A DNA stretch of 64,000 nucleotides from Phocaeicola_A sp045647865 (GTDB taxonomy: Bacteria; Bacteroidota; Bacteroidia; Bacteroidales; Bacteroidaceae). The translations under genes and the position numbers were made by a program. Position 1 is the stretch's first letter; each line of letters begins with the position of its first letter. The stretch spans positions 62,001 through 126,000 of the forward strand of contig JAZRMW010000023.1 in the NCBI GenBank assembly GCA_045647865.1, given 5' to 3'. The notes beneath the pieces are model-generated. The model was not told the DNA's origin. It was given only the letters and a program-made list of their open reading frames with translations, and searched no databases. Positions 57,064-64,000 of the stretch are shown here, piece by piece.

Positions 57064-57921
57064 ATGGGAATCAAGGATTTGAATATATTAGCTAAGATAC
57101 AGCGTTGGCTCAACAGCGTGAATGGCAAAACCTTTATGAACTATGCCTATAGCTGGGGCGCGGCAGTCGTGGTATTGGGAGCATTGTTTAAGATTACTCA
57201 CTTGCCGGGAAGCAACTTGATGCTTTTTATAGGTATGGGTACTGAGGTGCTTGTATTCTTTATTTCAGGTTTTGATCGTCCGTTTGATGCAGGTCTTCAG
57301 CGTGAGATTGCTGAAGCTGAAGCATCAGAGACTGGTGTCGCAACAGACAATGGTTCAACTCCCATTGCTGCTGGTGGTGTCGTAGGTGGTGGTACAGTGA
57401 TTATTGCTGGTGGTGGTCCTGCTGTTTTAGGTGGAGGCTATGTCGGTGGTAGTTCTGTTGCTGCTGAAGGTAGTTCTGTTGCAGCTATTTCTGGAGGTGG
57501 TGAGACGCCAGTTGTGACTGCAGATGCTGTTGCAGGTGGTGCTCCAGTTGTCCTTGGTGGCGGTGGTGGTTATGTAGGAGGTCCCGTTGGTGGACAGCCT
57601 TTCACAACAGAGATGGAAGAAGCTACAGCCAAGTATGTTGAGCAGTTGCAGAAACTGACAGAAACCTTGGAGAAAGTTTCCAAGCAGGCAGAGTTGATGA
57701 CAGGTGAAACAGAGGAAATGGCTGTAATGAACCGTAACATTACCGGTATCAACGCTATGTACGAGTTGCAGTTCCGTACTGTCAGCGCACAGATGGCTAC
57801 TATTGACCAAATCAATGAAGAGAACCGCAAGATGGTAAAACGCATTGAAGAACTTAATGCTGTATATACCCGTATGCTTGAGGCGATGACCACGAACATG
57901 AATATGAATTTAAGGAGTTAA
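57064..57921 (+). CDS. gldL: Type IX secretion system motor protein GldL/PorL
   Basis: A 285-residue inner-membrane protein. Two transmembrane helices near the N-terminus (YSWGAAVVVLGALFKITHLPG; NLMLFIGMGTEVLVFFISGFD) contain the conserved Glu in the second helix, typical of the proton-driven GldL motor. The cytoplasmic C-terminal coiled coil (EATAKYVEQLQKLTETLEKVSKQAELM...IDQINEENRKMVKRIEEL) is also as expected. Residues about 92-180 form a glycine/valine-rich low-complexity insert (AAGGVVGGGTVIIAGGGP...GGGGGYVGGPVGG), which is unusual. GldL works with GldM to energise secretion. Confidence 0.93.
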   Translation: MGIKDLNILAKIQRWLNSVNGKTFMNYAYSWGAAVVVLGALFKITHLPGSNLMLFIGMGTEVLVFFISGFDRPFDAGLQREIAEAEASETGVATDNGSTPIAAGGVVGGGTVIIAGGGPAVLGGGYVGGSSVAAEGSSVAAISGGGETPVVTADAVAGGAPVVLGGGGGYVGGPVGGQPFTTEMEEATAKYVEQLQKLTETLEKVSKQAELMTGETEEMAVMNRNITGINAMYELQFRTVSAQMATIDQINEENRKMVKRIEELNAVYTRMLEAMTTNMNMNLRS

Positions 57922-58082
57922 AGGAGTTGGAGTAGTTATCGCAGGCTTGCCTGTTCAGCCAAACGTGGGATTCAGAGTAGGCATCTCGTCATTCATGGTT
58001 GCCCACCTGTGACTTGAAATATTGTTGGCTTTCATTCCTAAGCTTTAAAGCCGATAACTCTTAATGAAACGATAACTCCTTT
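57921..58082. repeat. Intercistronic dyad gldL-gldM, GGAGTT-word family
   Basis: AAGGAGTTGGAGTAGTTATCG (in two parts, 57921-57941) is mirrored by CGATAACTCCTT (58070-58081), and GATAACTC recurs at 58053. The GGAGTT word overlaps the gldL stop codon. Related to 31908-32008 and 59682-59786. Confidence 0.6.
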
Positions 58083-58091
58083 GACTACAAA

Positions 58092-59672
58092 ATGAATAAA
58101 AATATGGCAGGAAATACTCATGGCGAATCTCCCCGCCAAAAAATGATAAATCTGATGTACCTTGTGTTGCTGGCTATGTTGGCGCTCAATGTCTCATCGG
58201 ATGTATTACAGGGCTTCTCATTGGTTGACGAGAGTTTGAACCGCTCTACGGCTAATGCTACCATGCAGAATCAGACCATCTATCAGAACTTTGCCGACTA
58301 TATGGCCAAGAATCCTGAGAAGGTGGGCGAATGGAACGAACGTGCACAGTACGTGAAGCGTATATCTGATTCTCTCTACGACATGGCTGAAGAACTCAAG
58401 TGGCGTATTGTACGTACTTCTGATGGGGGTGATGCGGATTTGGAGAACATAGAGAACAAGGAGGATTTGGAGGCTGCAACAACCGTTATGCTCAATCCCA
58501 TAGATGGAAAGGGAACCCTTTTGCGTGAATCAATCAATCGTTATCGGGAAGAGATTCTGAAGATGGTGACTGATACGATTCAACGTCGCATCATTAGTGA
58601 TAATCTTACGACCGAGGTTCCTCAGAAAAGTTTGCTGTTGGGTAAAAGTTGGCAGGAGTACATGTTTGAGAATACTCCCGTAGTGGCTGCTGTCACTCTG
58701 TTGACCAAGTTGCAGAGCGATGTGCGTTATGCTGAAGGGGAGGTGCTCCATACATTGAAAAATAATATTGATGTGGGTGACTTGCGTGTGAACCAGATTG
58801 ATGCTTTCGTTATTCCCAATTCGCAGAGTGTGGTGCGTGGCAGCAAGTTCAGTGCACGTATTATTTTGGCAGCCGTCGATTCAACCCAGCGTCCCAATAT
58901 CTATATAGGAGGAAAGTCATTTGATAGTGAGACAGGAGTTTACGAGACGATATGCAATTCTACGGGTGACTATACCTTGAATGGTTATATGGAGTTGGAA
59001 CAGGCTAATGGTGAGGTACTCCGCCGTGATTTCTCACAGAAATATACGGTAGTAGAACCTTCGGCTACTGTGTCGGCTACGCTGATGAATGTTCTGTATG
59101 CCGGATATGATAACCCCATCAGCATTTCTGTGCCTGGTGTCCCTAATAATCGCATCCGTGCTACGATGTCCAATGGAACATTGAAACCCGTGGCTGGTGG
59201 ATTCATTGCACGTCCCACTGAAATAGGCAAAGATGCTGAAATCACGGTGTCTGCTGAGGTTGAAGGCCGTTCACAGGTGATGGCCAAGCATGCTTTTCGT
59301 GTCCGCCAGTTGCCTGATCCTATGCCCTTTATTGAATATACAGACCAGGATGGCAATGTGAAACGTTATCGGGGAGGTGGTGCTCCTTTGTTGAAGGGGC
59401 AATTGTTGCAGTCCGAAGGTATTGTGGCAGCCATTGATGATGGACTGTTGAATATCGGTTTCCGTGTCATCAGTTTTGAGACGCTCTTCTTCGACAATAT
59501 GGGTAATGCAGTACCTGAAGTGAGCGATGGTGCCAAGTTCTCTGCCCGTCAGAAAGATGTCTTCCGTCGTCTTACCCGTGGCAAACGCTTCTTCATTACC
59601 GGTGTGAAGGCTGTTGGTCCCGATGGGATAGAGCGTCAGTTAAGTACAGCGTTGGAGGTGAAAGTGCAGTAA
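58092..59672 (+). CDS. gldM: Type IX secretion system motor protein GldM/PorM
   Basis: A 526-residue protein with one N-terminal membrane helix (SPRQKMINLMYLVLLAMLALNVSSDVLQGF, the family signature) and a long periplasmic part of a helical domain (DESLNRSTANATMQNQ...) followed by Ig-like domains D2-D4 (VYETICNSTGDYTLNGYMELE; RVRQLPDPMPFIEYTDQDGNVKRYRGG). It forms the shaft that links GldL to the GldK-GldN ring. Methionine at 58104 (MAGNTHG) is a possible alternative start. Confidence 0.95.
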   Translation: MNKNMAGNTHGESPRQKMINLMYLVLLAMLALNVSSDVLQGFSLVDESLNRSTANATMQNQTIYQNFADYMAKNPEKVGEWNERAQYVKRISDSLYDMAEELKWRIVRTSDGGDADLENIENKEDLEAATTVMLNPIDGKGTLLRESINRYREEILKMVTDTIQRRIISDNLTTEVPQKSLLLGKSWQEYMFENTPVVAAVTLLTKLQSDVRYAEGEVLHTLKNNIDVGDLRVNQIDAFVIPNSQSVVRGSKFSARIILAAVDSTQRPNIYIGGKSFDSETGVYETICNSTGDYTLNGYMELEQANGEVLRRDFSQKYTVVEPSATVSATLMNVLYAGYDNPISISVPGVPNNRIRATMSNGTLKPVAGGFIARPTEIGKDAEITVSAEVEGRSQVMAKHAFRVRQLPDPMPFIEYTDQDGNVKRYRGGGAPLLKGQLLQSEGIVAAIDDGLLNIGFRVISFETLFFDNMGNAVPEVSDGAKFSARQKDVFRRLTRGKRFFITGVKAVGPDGIERQLSTALEVKVQ

Positions 59673-59681
59673 ATATTGGTT

Positions 59682-59786
59682 GGAAGTTACAAGAAGTACA
59701 GGAGTTGCAGGAGTTCAGACGATACTCTTGCTTACATGAAAGACATAATTATTGTCTATACTCCTGCACTCCTGACTTCTGAACTC
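59682..59786. repeat. Intercistronic dyad gldM-gldN, GGAGTT-word family
   Basis: Left 59682-59724 (GAAGTTACAAGAAGTACAGG... GTTCAGACGATA) pairs imperfectly with 59751-59786 (TATTGTCTATACTCCTGCACTCC...GAACTC). Both arms hold several GGAGTT-like words and share the TTGTCT boundary with the rhaT-rhaD element. Confidence 0.8.
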
Positions 59787-59813
59787 TTTAACAAAAAATA
59801 AATTTATCAAAAT

Positions 59814-60890
59814 ATGAAACGATTGTTATTCATAACCTTGGTAACTTGTCTGTCCGTCCAAATGGTGGCACAGCCTGCTCGTCGCAGAACGCAAGCCAAG
59901 GAGGCCGAAAAGAAAGAGACGGTATCCTCTATCGCCCTTTCTGAGCGTGCCAAGATTCAGTACAATGTAACTACATCCATCCCCGAAGAGGTGGTATGGA
60001 AGCGGGATGTCTATCGGACATTGGACTTGGAGAAGGACCAGAACGCCGTACTCTACTATCCTGTGGAGCCTATAGGTGAGCAGATGAATCTTTTCACTTT
60101 GCTCTTCAAACTGTTGCTCAATGATGAGATTCCTGCTTATGAATATCGTCTTGATGGTACTGAGCTGCTTACTGTAGAGAATAAGGTGAAGGTACAGGAT
60201 GTGCTTGATCGTTTTGGTGTCCTCTACGAGGAGAAGGACGGTAAGTTTACGGTTGAGAATAGCGATATCCCTTCATCAGAAGTGTTGAGCTACTACATCA
60301 AAGAAAGTTCGTATTACGATCAGCGTACGGCCACTTATCAGACGCGTGTCACTGCTCTTTGCCCCGTACTTCATCGTGACGATGGCTTTTCTGAGCAGGC
60401 CACCAAGTATCCCATGTTTTGGGTGAACTATAATGAAGTGAGTAGCTATTTGGAGCGTATGGGGGTGATGAATAGTAGCTACAACAATGCTTCCAGCATG
60501 AGTATCAACGATTTCTTTGTGGCTCACCGTTACACAGGTGATATTTACAAAACCACAAACTTGCGTAACCTTACTTTGGCTCAGTATTGCAAGACTGACA
60601 GTGCTGTTACTAAGGAGCAGGAGCGTATTGAAGGACAGCTTCAGGCGTTTGAACGCAATTTATGGACCGCTCCAGTCAAGGAAGAACCGGTAGATACTAC
60701 CGCTGTTGTTGCCGAAAAGGAGAAGAATAGCAAAAAGGTGGCGCGTCCCACTCGTTTGTCTCGCCGCACATCGGCTGATACAGAAGCTAAAGCAGAGGAT
60801 AAAAAGAAAGAGACTTCGGTCGAGAAGAAAAAGAGTTCTCCTGCATCTCCTGCCGCACCACGTATCTCGGTACGTCGTCAACGGAGATGA
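59814..60890 (+). CDS. gldN: Type IX secretion system protein GldN/PorN
   Basis: A 358-residue periplasmic protein. A signal peptide (MKRLLFITLVTCLSVQMVAQ) is followed by the GldN core (EEVVWKRDVYRTLDLEKDQNAVLYYPVEP...NLFTLLFKLLLNDEIPAYEYRLDG). The wording and its place after gldM identify it. GldN/PorN pairs with GldK in the ring. The last 70 residues are a Lys/Arg/Ser-rich low-complexity tail (KKVARPTRLSRRTSADTEAKAEDKKKE...VRRQRR), longer than I would expect. It ends the T9SS operon. Confidence 0.93.
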   Translation: MKRLLFITLVTCLSVQMVAQPARRRTQAKEAEKKETVSSIALSERAKIQYNVTTSIPEEVVWKRDVYRTLDLEKDQNAVLYYPVEPIGEQMNLFTLLFKLLLNDEIPAYEYRLDGTELLTVENKVKVQDVLDRFGVLYEEKDGKFTVENSDIPSSEVLSYYIKESSYYDQRTATYQTRVTALCPVLHRDDGFSEQATKYPMFWVNYNEVSSYLERMGVMNSSYNNASSMSINDFFVAHRYTGDIYKTTNLRNLTLAQYCKTDSAVTKEQERIEGQLQAFERNLWTAPVKEEPVDTTAVVAEKEKNSKKVARPTRLSRRTSADTEAKAEDKKKETSVEKKKSSPASPAAPRISVRRQRR

Positions 60891-60968
60891 TGAGTATTTC
60901 CGTCATATTATTTTACGCGAGTTCGAGATTAGGAGAACGATTGCCGTAAGGAGGTCTGTCGAAAATAT

Positions 60969-61068
60969 TTTTAGGCGCGGATTGCGCGGGTTACACGGAT
61001 GAATCATATCCTTTGGGGGATAAAGCAGAAATACAAATCCGTGTAATCCGCGCAATCCGCGCCTAAAA
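60969..61068. repeat. Near-perfect 32-bp dyad, CGCGGATTA family
   Basis: Left arm 60969-61000 and right arm 61037-61068 are complementary over 32 bases with a single G-U difference (TTTTAGGCGCGGATTGCGCGG... / ...ATCCGCGCCTAAAA). The 36-nt loop contains CCTTTGGGGG. It lies in the 303-bp gap between gldN and the GH106 gene, which otherwise holds only a weak TATCTTCG promoter-like element at about 61133. Confidence 0.92.
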
Positions 61069-61193
61069 TATGGAAGGGCAGCATGCTGATACGCCCTCAT
61101 TTTTTTCGTACTTTCTCCATTTTCCTTGTTTTTGTCAAAATAAACTTCTATCTTCGCACCGTGAAATAAACTAACAGACAAAAGCATATAATC

Positions 61194-63968
61194 ATGAAGA
61201 AAAGCAATCTTTTGATGAGTGGTCTTATGTTGGCATTTGCCACGATGACCCAAGCGCAAGCTCCCACAGAATGGCCTGTGGTGGAGACCGAAGCACGTCC
61301 TGCAGCCCGTTGGTGGTGGTTGGGTAGTGCCGTAGATAAAGAGGGACTGACCCATAATCTTGAGGCTTATGCCGAAAAGGGAATGGGTACGGTAGAGATT
61401 ACCCCCATTTATGGCGTGATTGGTAACGAAGCCAATGATATTGACTATCTGACTCCGAAGTGGATGGATATGTTGAAACATACGATGGCTGAAGCCGCGC
61501 GTTTGGGCATGGATATTGATATGAACAACGGTACAGGTTGGCCTTTCGGTGGACCTGAGGTAAGCATTGAGGATGCTGCTACACGTGCGTTGTTTCAGGA
61601 ATATACCGTAAAGAGTGGTGAGAAATTGACCGAAACCATTGTGGTGAAGGACCGGAAACAGAAGGATGTGGCCCGTTTGGGATGTTTGATGGCTTACGGA
61701 CCCGATGGAAAGACGCTGAACCTGACCAAGAAGGTTGGGGCTGATGGCCGGTTGAATTGGACAGCTCCGGCCGGTGGTGAATGGAGACTCATTGCCCAAT
61801 TTACAGGAAAGACTCTGCAGAAGGTGAAACGTTCCGCTCCCGGTGGAGAAGGCTATGTGATGGACCATCTCGACAAAGGTGCCGTAAAACGTTATTTGGC
61901 TAAGTTTGACAAAGCGTTCAAAGAGAACGGTTTGAAGCAGATTCCCAACAATTTCTTCAATGACTCATACGAAGTGTATGGTGCCGACTGGACACCCTCT
62001 TTGTTGGCAGAGTTTGCCAAGCGCAGAGGCTATCGCTTGGAAGACCATTTCCCGGAGTTCCTCGATGAAGCCAGAGGGGCTAACCGTTCCGATGCTACGG
62101 CCCGTATTGTGAGTGACTATCGCGAGACCATGAGTGAACTGCTTTATGAGAATTTTACGTTGCAATGGACCAATTGGGCACACAAGCATGGTAGTCGTAC
62201 CCGTAATCAGGCACACGGATCACCCGGAAACCTCGTTGACCTTTATGCTACAGTAGATGTGCCTGAGTGCGAAGGGTTCGGCCTTTCTAATTTCGGTATC
62301 AAGGGATTGCGTCAGGATACCCTTACCCGCAAGAACGATTCTGATATGTCTATGTTGAAGTATGCCTCTTCGGGAGCTCATCTTACCGGCAAGAAGTATG
62401 TCTCTTCCGAAACATTCACTTGGTTGACCGACCATTTCCGTACTTCACTCTCCCAATGCAAGCCCGACATTGATTTGATGTTCCTTTCGGGTGTGAACCA
62501 TACGTTCTTCCACGGTGCTACTTACACTCCGAAAGGAGAGGCCTGGCCGGGATGGAAGTTCTATGCTTCAATCGATATGACTCCCACCAATACCATTTGG
62601 CGTGATGCAGGAGCTTTCTTCGACTACATCGGTCGTTGCCAGTCGTTCTTGCAGATGGGACAGCCCGACAATGATTTCCTGGTTTATCTGCCTGTTTATG
62701 ACATGTGGAACGAACAGCCCGGACGAATGCTGGCTTTCGATATCCACGGAATGCATAAGCGTGCACCCAAATTCATTGAGACAGTGAACAGTATCATGAA
62801 TGCCGGTTACGACGTGGATTACATCAGTGATAACTTCATCCGTTCCATCCGTCAGGAAGGTGGACAGTTGAAGACTGTGGGTGGAGCCAAATACAAGGCT
62901 ATCATTATTCCTGCCGTGAAGCGTATGCCGGTTGACATCCTGCAGAAGCTTATCACTTTGGCAGAGCAGGGAGCTGAAGTCGTTTTCGTGGGCAACTATC
63001 CCGAAAGTGTACCTGGATATGCAAACTTGAAGGCACGTACCGCTCAGTTCGACAAATTGTTGGCCCGTTTGCCTCAGACAGATTTCAGCAAGGTAGAAAC
63101 TCAAACATTGAAGAAAGGAAAGATTATCACTGGTAATGACTATGCCCGCACTTTGGCTGCAACGGGAATTGTCAATGAGATGATGAAATCGCACTACGGT
63201 CTCCAGTATATCCGTCGTACCCATGCGGACGGCCATCACTACTTCATCTCTTCCTTGCAACCCAAGGGAGTCGATGGATGGATTGACTTGGCTGTACCTG
63301 TGAAGAGTGCCCTCTTCTTCGACCCCATGACCGGCAAGGTGGGCAAGGCCGAAGTGAAAGGTAAGAGCGTGCGCCTGCAGTTGGCTTCGGGTGAAAGTAT
63401 CATCCTCAAGACCTTTGCCGATAAGGATGTCGAGGCTGAAGCTTGGGCTTACTATACACCGCAGACTCTCAGTTTGAGCATTGACAACGGTTGGATACTC
63501 AGTTTCCCCGAAAGCGAACCGGCCATCAATGGAACCTTCAATATCGGTACACTTGGTTCGTGGACGGAACAGGACATTCCGAATGCCACCGTAAATATGG
63601 GTACCGGTCTCTACCGTGTAGAATTCGACTTGCCTGCAATGAAGGCAGCTGAATGGCAACTTGATTTGGGCGATGTACGCGAGAGTGCCCGCATCCGAAT
63701 CAATGGCAAGGAGGTTGCAACATTGTTTGCCGTTCCTTTCCGCACGTTGGTTGGCCAGTATCTGAAACCGGGTAAGAATGTCTTGGAAGTAGAGGTTACC
63801 AATCTTCCTGCCAACCGCATTGCCGAATATGACCGTCAGGGTATCCAATGGCGTAAGTTCAAGGATATTAACGTCGTGGGTATCAACTATACCAAGGGTG
63901 GCTATGGACACTGGTTCACCGTGCCCAGCGGTTTGCTCGGCCCTGTGAAGTTGGTGCCGATGAAATAA
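61194..63968 (+). CDS. GH106-type alpha-L-rhamnosidase
   Basis: A 924-residue exported glycosidase. It has a signal peptide (MKKSNLLMSGLMLAFATMTQAQ) and a family-106 opening (RPAARWWWLGSAVDKEGLTHNLEAYAEKGMGTVEITPIYGV). Catalytic-barrel segments include GMDIDMNNGTGWPFGGPEVS, NNFFNDSYEVYGADWTPSLLAEFAKRRGY and KKYVSSETFTW (a Glu-containing motif). The C-terminal part is a beta-sandwich carbohydrate-binding-like domain (YRVEFDLPAMKAAEWQLDLGDVRESARIRINGKEV). GH106 enzymes release L-rhamnose from plant pectins such as rhamnogalacturonan. Released rhamnose could be used by the rhaBATD operon. No SusC/SusD pair is in the window. Subfamily activity is not proven. Confidence 0.88.
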   Translation: MKKSNLLMSGLMLAFATMTQAQAPTEWPVVETEARPAARWWWLGSAVDKEGLTHNLEAYAEKGMGTVEITPIYGVIGNEANDIDYLTPKWMDMLKHTMAEAARLGMDIDMNNGTGWPFGGPEVSIEDAATRALFQEYTVKSGEKLTETIVVKDRKQKDVARLGCLMAYGPDGKTLNLTKKVGADGRLNWTAPAGGEWRLIAQFTGKTLQKVKRSAPGGEGYVMDHLDKGAVKRYLAKFDKAFKENGLKQIPNNFFNDSYEVYGADWTPSLLAEFAKRRGYRLEDHFPEFLDEARGANRSDATARIVSDYRETMSELLYENFTLQWTNWAHKHGSRTRNQAHGSPGNLVDLYATVDVPECEGFGLSNFGIKGLRQDTLTRKNDSDMSMLKYASSGAHLTGKKYVSSETFTWLTDHFRTSLSQCKPDIDLMFLSGVNHTFFHGATYTPKGEAWPGWKFYASIDMTPTNTIWRDAGAFFDYIGRCQSFLQMGQPDNDFLVYLPVYDMWNEQPGRMLAFDIHGMHKRAPKFIETVNSIMNAGYDVDYISDNFIRSIRQEGGQLKTVGGAKYKAIIIPAVKRMPVDILQKLITLAEQGAEVVFVGNYPESVPGYANLKARTAQFDKLLARLPQTDFSKVETQTLKKGKIITGNDYARTLAATGIVNEMMKSHYGLQYIRRTHADGHHYFISSLQPKGVDGWIDLAVPVKSALFFDPMTGKVGKAEVKGKSVRLQLASGESIILKTFADKDVEAEAWAYYTPQTLSLSIDNGWILSFPESEPAINGTFNIGTLGSWTEQDIPNATVNMGTGLYRVEFDLPAMKAAEWQLDLGDVRESARIRINGKEVATLFAVPFRTLVGQYLKPGKNVLEVEVTNLPANRIAEYDRQGIQWRKFKDINVVGINYTKGGYGHWFTVPSGLLGPVKLVPMK

Positions 63969-64000
63969 CGGATTGATAAATGATGGCCCACGGGTGACAC

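Noticed and set aside
62568..63911. A 447-codon minus-strand frame antisense to the GH106 gene
   Set aside because: Shadow of a strongly codon-biased gene; no family features, no promoter.

Overview
The window reads as a chromosomal segment of a gut-type member of the Bacteroidales (Bacteroides/Phocaeicola/Prevotella-like). The evidence is: promoters of the Bacteroidota form TTTG-N19/20-TAnnTTTG in front of many genes, a bifunctional Fkp fucokinase/GDP-fucose pyrophosphorylase, a three-gene quinol:fumarate reductase operon, PadR-PspC and DUF5106/DUF5103 proteins, and a type IX secretion (T9SS) cluster. The genus is not resolved. No rRNA, tRNA or CRISPR array was recognised.

Layout. 1-4.3 kb: the end of xerD, a long gap with 21-22 bp phased repeats, a large MG2/TonB-plug-type surface protein on the minus strand, and an insertion-sequence remnant. 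4.4-12 kb: miaB, an EamA transporter, a DUF5106 thioredoxin-like lipoprotein, a padR-pspC pair with an operator-like dyad, and a TlpA-like lipoprotein. 12-24.6 kb: three large secreted proteins with probable T9SS C-terminal sorting domains, surrounding the frdCAB operon. 24.8-32.8 kb: fkp followed by the L-rhamnose catabolic operon rhaB-rhaA-rhaT-rhaD.

32.8-40.1 kb is the most unusual part. A gene-free 1.1 kb stretch carries a promoter and about 370 nt of multi-hairpin sequence ending in a terminator, so it is a strong candidate for an undescribed non-coding RNA. It is followed by a restriction-modification-like island: two overlapping methyltransferase genes, a four-helix-bundle gene and a GIY-YIG nuclease fused to an SF2 helicase. 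The target-recognition part of the second methyltransferase is much more AT-rich than its surroundings.

40.3-54.5 kb: a DUF5103 protein, engB, a divIC/ftsB-like gene, dnaX, a porin-like protein, a frameshifted C10-peptidase pseudogene, a long coiled-coil lipoprotein paired with an OmpA-family protein, a secreted repeat protein and an outer-membrane protein. 54.5-60.9 kb: porP/sprF-gldK-gldL-gldM-gldN, the T9SS core, which would export the sorting-domain proteins listed above. 61.2-64 kb: a GH106-type alpha-L-rhamnosidase, whose product could feed the rhamnose operon.

The gaps between genes are rich in dyad elements of several families. Many sit between genes of one operon, and one has apparently been inserted in frame inside a coding sequence. 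Degenerate repeats with a 20-23 bp period (about two helical turns) occur in four separate gaps, and a 27-bp version lies between fkp and rhaB.
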